Shown piece by piece: positions 20,832-28,738 of a stretch of DNA of 31,703 nt. This DNA is from a virus. The stretch covers positions 1-31,703 of IMG/VR virus record IMGVR_UViG_3300044640_000846; one strand, written 5' to 3'. Positions within the stretch are counted from its first letter, which is position 1; each line of letters opens with the position of its first letter. A program made the translations under genes and the position numbers. The notes under the pieces are model-generated. The model saw only the letters and a list, made by a program, of their open reading frames with translations, had not been told where the DNA came from and did not search any database.

Positions 20832-22667
20832 ATGGCAATAGAGCCTATTGATACGGGTTTCGGGTTCGACTTCGACCCTGAAGAACGACCAGATGCTTAT
20901 CTGCGTTGGGCAGAGCAGTATTACTCGATGATTGTTCATACACAAGGACATAACCCGGGTAAACTGCTCTACCTGCAACGCCCGAACGAAGCGGACGATA
21001 TCTATCGGTATCGTCTTGCTAATTTCGAGGCGATAACGAAAGGGGCAATCAGTCGGGCAAAGAACGAGGTGTTCAGTCCTATCGGGTCGGCTAAGTTTAG
21101 TTACAAGGTCGATGAAAATACGGAAGAATACATTGAACGCCCTGTCTTTGGTATGTCCGAGGGTTACGGCACTGGATACGACTATTGGCAGTATATTTTC
21201 AAAGTTGCTTGCGAGCGTATAATTGATGACCCAAACGGATACATTACTTGGATGCCATTCGGAGAGGGTACGACAGACCCAACACAAAAGGTAGACTTAT
21301 ATCCATACCAGATTTATTCTGTTTGTATAACTCGACTTACAAAGGACAGAATTACCTTTTATAAGCCAGAAGAACGCTTCTATTTAAATTCCGGTACAAC
21401 AGGTCGGATATTCTATACAATCGACAGGGAGGCTTATTATCGGCACTACGAAATCGAACTGCCAGACAACAAGTCCACATTCGGTACGGAACTAATTTAT
21501 CGGCACAACTTAGGCGAGTTGCCTATTGTGTTAAACGGTGGATTTCGTAAATCTGCAATCGGTCAATACGATTACAAAACACGCAAAGCCGTATGGGGTG
21601 AATCAACTTACATGGGTTGGAGTCCTTACACATTCAATAGTGGGTCAGCCTTGTTGCAGAATACATTCATGCCTCAATTTGTTGACTACATGGAATCGTT
21701 CTTTGTCGGTTTCGTTGGTTATGCGAATGAAGCGTTAAAGACATTTGATGACTGGAAAGGTGCGAGGGTAATGACTTCGAATCCGATTCGGGTTGAGAAG
21801 CAAATGCCCTGTACTGCTGAGGGTTGTCAGAATGGATTAGTGTGGGGTACGGATAGTTTGGGTAACGATACACGCAACAACTGCAATACCTGCAACGGTT
21901 CTGGCGTGTTGGTTCGTAGCCCATTCGGAGTGTATCAAATCAAAGTACCCGATTCAACTACGCTTGAAAATCAAACGCTAATTGATGACCCAGTTTCGTA
22001 TGTATCGCCACCAGTCGAAGGATTGGAGTACATGCAAAAGGCTTGGGAAACATTGATACACAAAGCAGAGTTGGAATTGTATCAATTGTTTACCGATTCG
22101 GCACAATCAGGCGAGGCTAAGAAGGTAGACAGAGAGGGTAAATACGCAATGATTATGGCTATGAGCAATCATATCTATGACCATATCGTTTTCAACCATC
22201 TGAACTACTTGATTAGGTTGCGGAATATCGTCAATCCTGAGCCTCCAATTATTGTCAAGCCGACATCGTTTGCTATTCGTGATGAGGGTATGATAATTGA
22301 GGAGTTGAAGCAACTGAACGAAGCAAACGCACCGATTCCAGTTAAAGTCAAAGCCCAAAAAGACTTGATGAAAAAACGCTTTTCGGGTAAAGCCGAAGCG
22401 AGTGAAGTAATCGAGTTGATGGTTCAGTTTGACCCGTTATACGGTCAATCCATGGAGGACATCGAGCGTATGCAACGGATGGGTGCTATTGATACCAGAA
22501 GCGTTCAGAAGCATGCATATTGCTATTACATTCTCGAACGAGTTATGGAGCGTGATGATGTTTACAAAATGGAAGAGGTCAATGTACTTGAATTGATGGA
22601 AGCCGAGTTCAATGTAATCGTTCCTCCACCTGCTACGACTATAATTGTACCTGAGTTTGCCGAGTAA
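20832..22667 (+). CDS. Portal protein with embedded zinc-ribbon-like insert
   Basis: 611-residue protein following the expected portal pattern: an N-terminal alpha/beta region with YLRWAEQYYSMIVHTQGHNP, a central wing (YGTGYDYWQYIFKVACERII, DPNGYITWMPFGEG), the long helices (MQKAWETLIHKAELELYQLF, KVDREGKYAMIMAMSNHIYD) and a helical C-terminal crown. It sits before the MuF-like and scaffold/capsid genes, as portals do. An odd insert at residues about 325-358 contains C327-x4-C332 and C351-x2-C354 with NGSG after it, like the CxxCxG units of DnaJ-type zinc modules; DnaJ itself is not implied. It would form the 12-subunit ring through which DNA is packaged. Starts 14 nt after the tail protein stop. 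Confidence 0.85.
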   Translation: MAIEPIDTGFGFDFDPEERPDAYLRWAEQYYSMIVHTQGHNPGKLLYLQRPNEADDIYRYRLANFEAITKGAISRAKNEVFSPIGSAKFSYKVDENTEEYIERPVFGMSEGYGTGYDYWQYIFKVACERIIDDPNGYITWMPFGEGTTDPTQKVDLYPYQIYSVCITRLTKDRITFYKPEERFYLNSGTTGRIFYTIDREAYYRHYEIELPDNKSTFGTELIYRHNLGELPIVLNGGFRKSAIGQYDYKTRKAVWGESTYMGWSPYTFNSGSALLQNTFMPQFVDYMESFFVGFVGYANEALKTFDDWKGARVMTSNPIRVEKQMPCTAEGCQNGLVWGTDSLGNDTRNNCNTCNGSGVLVRSPFGVYQIKVPDSTTLENQTLIDDPVSYVSPPVEGLEYMQKAWETLIHKAELELYQLFTDSAQSGEAKKVDREGKYAMIMAMSNHIYDHIVFNHLNYLIRLRNIVNPEPPIIVKPTSFAIRDEGMIIEELKQLNEANAPIPVKVKAQKDLMKKRFSGKAEASEVIELMVQFDPLYGQSMEDIERMQRMGAIDTRSVQKHAYCYYILERVMERDDVYKMEEVNVLELMEAEFNVIVPPPATTIIVPEFAE

Positions 22668-23521
22668 TGAAGCCAGAGGATGAAATCGACATACTCATTG
22701 ATAACTTGGTTGACAACGCCCGCAAAGGTGCAGACAATGCCACTGCGAGAATCATTAAGTTACTGGACAAATACTTGGATGGCTTTCAATTGTCTGATGG
22801 AACTTTCGTACTATCAGAGCAGAACAGCCGACTACTTACCGGATTGGACGCAGAAATTGCCAAAGCAATTAACGCAAGTACCTACCCAGCAAGCGTGTCC
22901 GAAATTGTCCGAAGCCTGCCCGAAATTGAAAAGTTAAGCGAGATGGTACTGCGACAATATAACAGCACCTTCTCGTTTGATTTTGATAAATTAGGTGTAA
23001 GTCAAATTCGTTTGATGCAGACTGAAACAATTGTTCAGAATATGACTGGTACTGGATTGACTGCGGAAATAAGACAACCGATTCGAGATGCTATTAATCG
23101 TAATGTGTTCGCAGGTGCTAAGGTAACGGATACCAAGAATCGTTTAAGAGAGTTCCTTCTTGCATCGGACAAAGACAAGTTTAACCGAATGGCTCGATAT
23201 GCTAATGTGTGGGCTCAGGATGGGATTATGCAGTACGATGGCATGATTTACGACAGGTTCAGAACCGAGTACCAGCCCAACAACATTCGATACATAGGTA
23301 GTTTAATTGGCGATTCCAGACCGCAGTGTGTAAGGTGGGTTGGAAAGTATCAAAGTAATATCCCAATTGATAAACTTCAAAGCGAAATTAATTGGGCATT
23401 TAATAACGGTTCAGGGATGAATCCAGCAACAACAAAAGAATCATTTTGCACATATCGTGGAGGCTTCAATTGCCGACACAAAGCCATTCCAGTATTTATT
23501 TCGCCCGATGAAAATGAGTAA
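22667..23521 (+). CDS. Minor head protein, Mu gpF-like
   Basis: 284-residue protein, TAATG overlap with the portal gene. The C-terminal part fits the MuF/minor head domain: YIGSLIGDSRPQCVRWVGKY and the end FCTYRGGFNCRHKAIPVFIS, with the conserved Cys and the GG-NCRH turn. The N-terminal 120 residues are helical, including LSEMVLRQYNSTFSFDFDKL. MuF-type proteins sit near the portal inside the head and act in assembly or are ejected with DNA. Length is typical. No toxin-like extension is fused to the C-terminus, unlike many MuF polymorphic proteins. Confidence 0.78.
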   Translation: MKPEDEIDILIDNLVDNARKGADNATARIIKLLDKYLDGFQLSDGTFVLSEQNSRLLTGLDAEIAKAINASTYPASVSEIVRSLPEIEKLSEMVLRQYNSTFSFDFDKLGVSQIRLMQTETIVQNMTGTGLTAEIRQPIRDAINRNVFAGAKVTDTKNRLREFLLASDKDKFNRMARYANVWAQDGIMQYDGMIYDRFRTEYQPNNIRYIGSLIGDSRPQCVRWVGKYQSNIPIDKLQSEINWAFNNGSGMNPATTKESFCTYRGGFNCRHKAIPVFISPDENE

Positions 23522-23750
23522 TACCGAAGCCATTCTAATTGATAGAGTGAAAGCCTATGCGTTTCCGATAGCCCTTGCCGTAGTTGCATTTTTTATGATG
23601 CGATTAATTACCGGAATTGATAATATTCAACAAGACCTTGTTGATATTAAGGTTGAGCAAGCCAAGCAACAAGGATTAATCAACGGCAATATTCAATCAA
23701 TCGAAAAGCGTTTGCAGGTGATTGAAAACAAGATAAACGAATGGGAATAA
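23514..23750 (+). CDS. Single-pass membrane, coiled-coil protein (holin-accessory-like)
   Basis: 78 residues from ATG 23514: MSNTEAILIDRVKAYAFPIA, one transmembrane helix (about residues 13-32, AYAFPIALAVVAFFMMRLIT) and then a coiled coil (DIKVEQAKQQGLINGNIQSI, EKRLQVIENKINEW). Helix plus coiled coil is the shape of XhlA-like and Rz-like lysis accessories, so lysis or membrane anchoring is possible. ATG 23508 (two codons upstream) is an equal alternative; both overlap the MuF-like gene, by 8 or 14 nt. A lysis function here, far from the holin candidate at 28332, would be unusual. Confidence 0.6.
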   Translation: MSNTEAILIDRVKAYAFPIALAVVAFFMMRLITGIDNIQQDLVDIKVEQAKQQGLINGNIQSIEKRLQVIENKINEWE

Positions 23751-23758
23751 TTATTTCG

Positions 23759-23766
23759 TAACTTTG
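23759..23766 (+). promoter_or_regulatory. Promoter for the signal-peptide protein (TAnnTTTG)
   Basis: TAACTTTG in TTTCGTAACTTTG, 20 nt before the ATG at 23787. It lies inside the head module, with no terminator before it. Confidence 0.55.
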
Positions 23767-23786
23767 TAAAACAACAATAAATTAAA

Positions 23787-24278
23787 ATGAAACATTTAGT
23801 AACACTTATCTTCCTCTTTGCATTCGCCTTCATCGGCTTGAGTGCCCAAACAAAAGATACGCTTTCCGTATCTCAAAACACATCGACTGGCGTTATTACA
23901 ATTCGCAGTCAGAAGTCTGGTAATCTCGTTATCAATCCATTCGAGTATAATGGATTTGGAAACATTGAAGCCGTTTACAGCACAGCAGGTGCGGACACAA
24001 TGGTTTATTTGCGGAATGTAAAAACCCAGACCGTAATTACTCGTTATCGCAAGACAGGATTCTTCTTTGGATTTCGCCAATTAGGTATTAGTAATGCGAC
24101 TGCACTATGGTTGAATGCCACTTATTTTAATCCAGTTAATTTGCGTCAATTGAATGTAACAACTGCCGTACGGGATAGCCTACTATTATGGGGAACAGTA
24201 CCAGCAGGAACGGTTATATTCAACACGACTTTGGATAGTCTTCAAGTAAGAACAACAAGCACTTGGCGTACATTCTAA
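23787..24278 (+). CDS. Secreted protein, possible moron
   Basis: 163-residue protein with a clear signal peptide, MKHLVTLIFLFAFAFIGLSA, and likely cleavage after SA before QTKDTLSV. The mature part is beta-rich, with SQNTSTGVITIRSQKSGNLV, TMVYLRNVKTQTVITRYRKT and no cysteines. No lipobox. It has its own promoter and lies between the holin-like membrane protein and the scaffold module, so it is most likely a host-envelope or superinfection-exclusion factor expressed independently of virion assembly. A virion surface protein is unlikely because virion proteins are not normally exported. Function unknown. Confidence 0.65.
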   Translation: MKHLVTLIFLFAFAFIGLSAQTKDTLSVSQNTSTGVITIRSQKSGNLVINPFEYNGFGNIEAVYSTAGADTMVYLRNVKTQTVITRYRKTGFFFGFRQLGISNATALWLNATYFNPVNLRQLNVTTAVRDSLLLWGTVPAGTVIFNTTLDSLQVRTTSTWRTF

Positions 24279-24289
24279 TTTAATTTACT

Positions 24290-24481
24290 ATGCAGAAATT
24301 AAACGAAAAGCAGGTATTGGTTCAGGACACCAAGACAGGCAAGCAAGTAGTTCTTTCTAAGCATTTTTTTGAGCGTCAAAAAGCATTAAAGAAAAACGGT
24401 TTTTCTGATTTCGAAATCGTTCCATCTTTAACTGAGGATGAACCAAAAAAGCCAAGGAAGTCAAAAGAAGTAACCGAGTAA
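24290..24481 (+). CDS. Hypothetical small charged protein
   Basis: 63 residues: MQKLNEKQVLVQDTKTGKQV at the start, a central helical part (HFFERQKALKKNGFSDFEIV) and a Lys/Pro tail (EDEPKKPRKSKEVTE). It is 11 nt downstream of the secreted protein gene and 17 nt upstream of the scaffold gene, so it is probably read with both. No recognised domain; a small head-assembly accessory is a reasonable guess from location only. Confidence 0.55.
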   Translation: MQKLNEKQVLVQDTKTGKQVVLSKHFFERQKALKKNGFSDFEIVPSLTEDEPKKPRKSKEVTE

Positions 24482-24498
24482 ATTAATTGTCAGCAACT

Positions 24499-25323
24499 AT
24501 GAGTAAAGCAATCGAATTTTTAAAAACTATTGGCGTTCCTGAGGATGTAGTTACATCAATCGAAACTGCCAATGAGGAAACAGACCTTTCCAGTCTTGTG
24601 GACTTGACCGAAAACCATTTTACAAATTATTATAAAGAGCGTGTCAAGGATGAAATACACAAGGCTGGAAAGGGTTCTGCCTATGCCGAAGCAAAGAACT
24701 TCGTGAAGAAACAATTCGGGTTGACCGAAGCGGAAATTAAAGAACTTGATTTCCAAGGTGTGCTTAAATTAGTCAACGACCGAGTAAGCGAAAAGTCAGG
24801 CAATAAAGATTTATTGGAGCAATTGAACCAAGCCAAACAAACGATTATCGACTATGAAAATCGGGTGAAAGATTTTGAGGAAACCGTTATTCCTTCAATC
24901 AAATCCGAATCTGAATCGGCAATTCGTTCGTTCAAAGTTAATCAGGCAATTCAAGCCGAAGTTAGCAAACACCCTTTGATTGGTGCAAGTCAGTATGTCG
25001 TACCCGGATTTACTCAGGACTTCAACAAAAAATATAAAGTTGAAGTTGACGATTCAGGAACGGCAGTTGTTACCGATTTGAACGGAGCAAAAGTTTACGA
25101 TAAGAATAAAAAAGAATTGACCTTGTCTGAATTGATTGTTATCGAGGGCAAAGAATCCAAGATATTCAAAGAATCGAACGGTGATGCACAGCCACCGAAG
25201 CAGGGCAATGTAGCACCTGCTACCCCACCGCCTGCACCTGCTAAGAATCAAATCAGCAAGTGGCAACAGGAATCCGCACAAAGAGTGGCTGAGATGAAAC
25301 AGCGTGCCGGATTGAACGGATAA
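24499..25323 (+). CDS. Capsid scaffolding protein
   Basis: 274-residue protein from ATG 24499 (MSKAIEFLKTIGVPEDVVTS), immediately upstream of the major capsid gene. It is acidic/charged, with a helical N-terminal part, a coiled coil (about 100-150, EQLNQAKQTIIDYENRVKDF), a small domain and a Pro/Ala/Gln-rich C-terminus ending ISKWQQESAQRVAEMKQRAG. This is the normal shape of a scaffolding protein, which organises capsid subunits and is then removed. No protease motif is seen. A TTG four codons upstream is possible but ATG is preferred. An intrinsic terminator follows. Confidence 0.72.
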   Translation: MSKAIEFLKTIGVPEDVVTSIETANEETDLSSLVDLTENHFTNYYKERVKDEIHKAGKGSAYAEAKNFVKKQFGLTEAEIKELDFQGVLKLVNDRVSEKSGNKDLLEQLNQAKQTIIDYENRVKDFEETVIPSIKSESESAIRSFKVNQAIQAEVSKHPLIGASQYVVPGFTQDFNKKYKVEVDDSGTAVVTDLNGAKVYDKNKKELTLSELIVIEGKESKIFKESNGDAQPPKQGNVAPATPPPAPAKNQISKWQQESAQRVAEMKQRAGLNG

Positions 25324-25349
25324 AATATTACTAATGCTCAAACGCAACT

Positions 25350-25380
25350 AACCCGGCTAATGTCGGGTTTTTTGTTTTTT
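25350..25380 (+). terminator. Intrinsic terminator between scaffold and major capsid genes
   Basis: Stem AACCCGGC/GTCGGGTT (one G-U pair) with TAAT loop at 25350-25369, followed by a T-rich tract to 25380. It separates scaffold transcription from the capsid promoter. Confidence 0.75.
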
Positions 25381-25394
25381 ATCGAAATTATATT

Positions 25395-25402
25395 TATCTT
25401 TG
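25395..25402 (+). promoter_or_regulatory. Major capsid protein promoter (TAnnTTTG)
   Basis: TATCTTTG in TATTTATCTTTG, the same 12-mer as at the major tail protein promoter. It lies 15 nt after the terminator and 110 nt before the ATG at 25513. Confidence 0.7.
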
Positions 25403-25408
25403 TATTGT

Positions 25409-25481
25409 CTGATGCCAATCAGGCTTAGGTGGCGACCATCCGCATTAGGGTTATCCCCTCGAACCCACACACAGACGAGGG
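25409..25481 (+). promoter_or_regulatory. Structured leader of the major capsid mRNA
   Basis: Hairpins CTGAT-GCCA-ATCAG (25409-25422), GGTGG-CGA-CCATC with one G-U (25428-25440), and CCCTCG/CGAGGG with a 14-nt loop (25456-25481). A start at GTG 25429 in the same frame is unlikely because it would lie within the leader. Confidence 0.5.
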
Positions 25482-25512
25482 ATTTCAAACGCAAATAATA
25501 AACTTATTTATC

Positions 25513-26544
25513 ATGTCATTTTCCGCAATTTGCCCGGCTATAAACGAGCAATTACTTAATCTGGCTAACGAGCATACACCTGCAATAAAATCAAGTCAGG
25601 TAGGTACGCTTAGAGCCGTTAGCGACCAATACAATCGCTACAATGTGAACATCGTTCCATTGAATCGCCAGAATGGTCAAATCAAAACCGTTCAGGTGAT
25701 GTACCAAAAGCGTTCAACAATCAACGAGGTAACATCCACGATTGATTCTTGCTTGAACGGTCCTTTTGATGAATCTGATAACTTCGCAGAGAATGTTACA
25801 ATCGGATTTCAAGCATCTCAGCAGTTCAAATACACCGAGGAGAGCATTCGTGAACTTTGCGAAGGTCGCAATTCTTGGGTAACCAAAGACATTGCCAATC
25901 GCCTTGATGCGATGCGTCAATACATCAACAACGACATCATTACCGAGATGCTTGCAAACTCTGGTAATTATGCTGGTGGTACAAACTCAGGAACATCTCC
26001 AATCGCATTGAATCTACTTGAGCCAATCGCAACAGGTGGTATCACCGTAGGTAACTACATTGGTGAGGCTACGATGTTGAACGCTTTGAGCGATGCTCGT
26101 GTATCAGGTCTACCAATGGCTATCGGTAACGGTGACCTTCGTACCTATACCAAGATGCAAAAAATCGGATGCTGTAACAACGGTGGTATCGACATGATGC
26201 AGGCTGGTCAGTTCGCATATTTCGAGGATGACCAATTGACAACAGCACTCGCAAACAACAACTTCTATGTTCTCGAGGCTGGTGCATTGCAATTCATTCC
26301 AGTACCGTTCTACTTGGGCGAATACGAAACATTGACCGAAACAGAAACTCGTTCAACTATTGTTGACCCATTGATTCCCGGATTGGTTTATGACTTCAAA
26401 ATCTACAAGCCACAAGGTTGCGATGAGTGGAATGCTCAGTTGTCATTACACTACGCTATCACTGCACTTTACAACAACAACTACCGCACAGGTGACCCGT
26501 TGTTGGGTGTAAATGGTATCTTCAAATTTAATGCTGCGACCTAA
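25513..26544 (+). CDS. Probable major capsid protein
   Basis: 343-residue protein from ATG 25513 (MSFSAICPAINEQLLNLANE). Position after the scaffold gene, the isolated strong-looking promoter and terminator, and a size of about 38 kDa all point to the capsid subunit of an HK97-fold head. Supporting features: N-terminal helical arm, QFKYTEESIRELCEGRNSWV, a long glycine-rich middle (LANSGNYAGGTNSGTSPIAL) and a C-terminal strand-rich part (AGALQFIPVPFYLGEYETLT). I see no diagnostic motif, so this is a call by context. A decoration protein with separate promoter is the alternative. Confidence 0.72.
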   Translation: MSFSAICPAINEQLLNLANEHTPAIKSSQVGTLRAVSDQYNRYNVNIVPLNRQNGQIKTVQVMYQKRSTINEVTSTIDSCLNGPFDESDNFAENVTIGFQASQQFKYTEESIRELCEGRNSWVTKDIANRLDAMRQYINNDIITEMLANSGNYAGGTNSGTSPIALNLLEPIATGGITVGNYIGEATMLNALSDARVSGLPMAIGNGDLRTYTKMQKIGCCNNGGIDMMQAGQFAYFEDDQLTTALANNNFYVLEAGALQFIPVPFYLGEYETLTETETRSTIVDPLIPGLVYDFKIYKPQGCDEWNAQLSLHYAITALYNNNYRTGDPLLGVNGIFKFNAAT

Positions 26545-26546
26545 TC

Positions 26547-26987
26547 GTGGTTTTAAATTACTCTGACAAAACGGTAAACATCCGGGTGGCGAAAGCCCTC
26601 CGGATGGTTGCTGACACACTCGAAGGGTCGGGGTATCATGTTCGCATGTTACCTCTTCCCAACGAGGTGCAGTTTCTTGCGTTGTGCAAGGCTGGCAAGG
26701 TTTTGAAGCGATACAATACCGCTCGAATCGAATCGGGTTTATGGGAAATTAAGCAGGATAAAAACATTGAGATAGTCGACAAGACTTGGAAAGGTTTGCA
26801 CGATGGTTCTGGTGTTTATTTTACGCTACATTGGAACAACTCAATCCACATTAAAGAGTTTTTGCCAGATGAGTTATTTGATAAAATATTTGAGGTTGCT
26901 TCGAATCAAAACAAGTTGGTTGAAGTGCTACATAACAAAGAGTATAGTGTAATTTATCTTTATGAACCTGATAAACTGCCTTCGTAA
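26547..26987 (+). CDS. Hypothetical head-completion region protein
   Basis: 146-residue protein with a GTG start at 26547, 2 nt after the capsid stop: VLNYSDKTVNIRVAKALRMV. It has an amphipathic N-terminal helix, then HVRMLPLPNEVQFLALCKAG and a strand-rich middle (DGSGVYFTLHWNNSIHIKEF). The end overlaps the next gene by 26 nt. No recognised family. It occupies the place of a head-tail connector, but nothing in the sequence shows that. Confidence 0.55.
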   Translation: MVLNYSDKTVNIRVAKALRMVADTLEGSGYHVRMLPLPNEVQFLALCKAGKVLKRYNTARIESGLWEIKQDKNIEIVDKTWKGLHDGSGVYFTLHWNNSIHIKEFLPDELFDKIFEVASNQNKLVEVLHNKEYSVIYLYEPDKLPS

Positions 26988-27957
26988 TATAATTGGGTCA
27001 AACAATCCTGCTTGGAATGTTCCGAGTGATTTTAACTTGTATGTTGAATCACTGCCGGGCATATCAAGAGCGGATATAATTGCAATGACCGATTCGGACT
27101 GGCAGACAACAGGCGATTTTATTCAAGATAAGGTTAGTTTCAGCATGAATATGGTCGTGGCTGAGTTATCGCAATGGATTATCCAAGACTTCCGACAAAA
27201 CTCAATTATAGACCGTATGAAGGCTGGTAAATATCCAAACAATACGGTAACATACAACACAACAACAAACGCAAACAGGGGCATTAAATTTGTCCGTAAA
27301 AAGAATGATGACTACGGGCTTCTTGTTGTGCCAAATATAAAAGTATTGGTAAACAATAGTGGTTCAGTAACGGTAACAATATCGGACAATATCGGGCAGG
27401 TTAAGACCTATACCGAAACCGTTGTCGCTGGTGTGCCTTATGAGATTAATACCGATTTTATTACCGATGGTGGCGAGGTGTTTTTGACGATGGATAATAC
27501 ATCGCTTGACACTGCTGATTTAAAGGTAGGAGGATGTTGCAATCGACCTTACAATGAATCGAGCGTTGGTGCTTGGCGTGTTTATGGTTGGGATGGTTCG
27601 GTTGCAGTTGATAACACTTTTGGTATAATCGCTGAGGCTCAATATCAGTGCGACCAATCGCAAATAGCCTGTATCTTTCGGAATAGCGTTAGTTTCCAGC
27701 AGGCGTGCATGTATCGCTTAGGTGTTGATTTATTAGACGAGTTAATCAATACAAGTCGTGCCAATTCTAAAACGATTCACAACAAAGAGGAAAAGATTGA
27801 ACTGCGTAATAAGTTCGAATTGGATTACGAACGCAGGATGGAAATATTACGGGTCGAAGCAAGAACGATGCTGTCAAGACCCAGAACGAATTGCATAGCG
27901 TGCAATGGAACAAGGTACGCTGAAACTCAAAGACAATCTAAAGGATATTATCGATGA
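26962..27957 (+). CDS. Hypothetical virion protein with CxxC pairs
   Basis: 331-residue protein starting MNLINCLRNIIGSNNPAWNV inside the end of the preceding gene (26-nt overlap). It has a helical N-terminal region, a beta-rich middle around residues 115-185 (VLVNNSGSVTVTISDNIGQV) and a helical C-terminal third. Cysteines cluster late: VGGCCNRPY, QYQCDQSQIACIF and CIACNGTRYA near the C-terminus, the last resembling a zinc-binding CxxC. Structural role likely from the neighbours; specific identity unknown. Confidence 0.6.
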   Translation: MNLINCLRNIIGSNNPAWNVPSDFNLYVESLPGISRADIIAMTDSDWQTTGDFIQDKVSFSMNMVVAELSQWIIQDFRQNSIIDRMKAGKYPNNTVTYNTTTNANRGIKFVRKKNDDYGLLVVPNIKVLVNNSGSVTVTISDNIGQVKTYTETVVAGVPYEINTDFITDGGEVFLTMDNTSLDTADLKVGGCCNRPYNESSVGAWRVYGWDGSVAVDNTFGIIAEAQYQCDQSQIACIFRNSVSFQQACMYRLGVDLLDELINTSRANSKTIHNKEEKIELRNKFELDYERRMEILRVEARTMLSRPRTNCIACNGTRYAETQRQSKGYYR

Positions 27958-28085
27958 AAAATCAAATGCTTCCAATGTATGCAGGCTGTGCTTCCTGCGG
28001 TGGGTCAAGACCACAACCAAGACCAAGCACAGGTAGACCAGCACCCAGACCGGGAACGGTAAGAATCCCCGGAGTTAAACGATAA
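27954..28085 (+). CDS. 43-residue Pro/Arg-rich micro-protein
   Basis: ATG 27954 overlaps the preceding TGA (ATGA), TAA at 28083-28085. Product: MKNQMLPMYAGCASCGGSRP, then QPRPSTGRPAPRPGTVRIPG and VKR. It is a short basic Pro/Arg-rich peptide with a CASCGG pair, so possibly a nucleic-acid or metal-binding small virion factor. It is coupled to the gene before and ends 1 nt before the next ATG. Coding status is supported by start/stop packing and composition only. Confidence 0.45.
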   Translation: MKNQMLPMYAGCASCGGSRPQPRPSTGRPAPRPGTVRIPGVKR

Positions 28086-28086
28086 G

Positions 28087-28335
28087 ATGGGAACGATTAA
28101 AAGTAGTTCTGCAAAGGGCAAGAAGTGGTCTGTCGAGGTCGGAGGCAAAACATATCACGCTGGCGATGCAAACGCCAAGGTAAGCCCCGGAACGCCTCGA
28201 GGCGATGCCTATTGTGCAAGGTCGGCTAAAATTAAAGGTAGTGGCGTGCCAAATAAATTAGCCCGAAATATGTGGGGCTGTGTTGGTACGAAATCAGTCA
28301 AGTCAAAAGCAAAAAAAATAGGAGATAAATTATGA
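28087..28335 (+). CDS. Small basic protein, possible DNA-associated virion protein
   Basis: 82 residues, highly basic: MGTIKSSSAKGKKWSVEVGG, then DANAKVSPGTPRGDAYCARS and KLARNMWGCVGTKSVKSKAK. Small, Lys-rich with a GDAYCARS segment and two cysteines. No recognised family name. It overlaps the next gene by 4 nt (ATGA). A DNA-binding or internal virion role fits the charge but is inference. Confidence 0.6.
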   Translation: MGTIKSSSAKGKKWSVEVGGKTYHAGDANAKVSPGTPRGDAYCARSAKIKGSGVPNKLARNMWGCVGTKSVKSKAKKIGDKL

Positions 28336-28583
28336 GTAAGATTACATTCGGTACAATGGAAAGCCCTACTCCTAATTGGGCTAAGAAGATTCGCAACACT
28401 GCATTAAAGATAGGTGGTGCATTGGTTGTTGTGGGTGGTGCAATTGCAACGCTTCCACTATCGTTACCTGTTGCTGTTGTTACCGTTGCAACTAATGCAG
28501 TTGTTTACGGTACGGCAATCACAACCCTCGTTAGTGCTGTATCTCAGGCGTTCGGAGTTGAACAAGATAAACCAAATAATTAA
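28332..28583 (+). CDS. Holin-like small membrane protein
   Basis: 83 residues with two hydrophobic segments: about residues 25-46 ([20 protein letters not shown]) and 49-73 ([20 protein letters not shown]), a charged N-terminus and a short polar C-terminus. Size and topology fit a class II holin, and it is followed by the DUF6496 and DUF5675 genes. A holin would make inner-membrane holes to release or trigger the endolysin at the end of infection. This assignment rests on topology and position; many unrelated small membrane proteins look the same. Confidence 0.55.
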   Translation: MSKITFGTMESPTPNWAKKIRNTALKIGGALVVVGGAIATLPLSLPVAVVTVATNAVVYGTAITTLVSAVSQAFGVEQDKPNN

Positions 28584-28584
28584 G

Positions 28585-28728
28585 ATGCCACTGAAAAAAG
28601 GATATTCACAAAAGACTATTTCGTCAAATATCAAGACTGAGATAAAAAGTGGAAAGCCACAAAAGCAAGCAGTTGCAATCGCTTTATCAAAGGCTGGCAA
28701 ATCTAAGCCTAAAACTAAGCGTAAATAA
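28585..28728 (+). CDS. DUF6496-like small basic protein
   Basis: 47 residues from ATG 28585: [20 protein letters not shown], then [20 protein letters not shown]. This pattern (MPLKKG.S..TIS.NIKTE...[11 protein letters not shown]) is one I recognise from small phage and metagenome proteins (DUF6496), function unknown. The start is supported by the conserved N-terminus and by being 1 nt after the holin-like gene. It ends in a basic tail PKTKRK. Confidence 0.65.
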   Translation: MPLKKGYSQKTISSNIKTEIKSGKPQKQAVAIALSKAGKSKPKTKRK

Positions 28729-28738
28729 TTTGAAAAAA

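Noticed and set aside
20814-21287. Leftward 157-codon open frame
   Set aside because: Antisense to the start of the portal gene; no start context and unnatural composition.
21800-21905. DnaJ-like chaperone gene
   Set aside because: Only a short cysteine module is present, within a continuous portal reading frame, with no J-domain.
25429-25512. GTG start extending the capsid protein by 28 residues
   Set aside because: The region holds the hairpin-rich leader right behind the promoter; the added residues look random and ATG 25513 has a suitable context.
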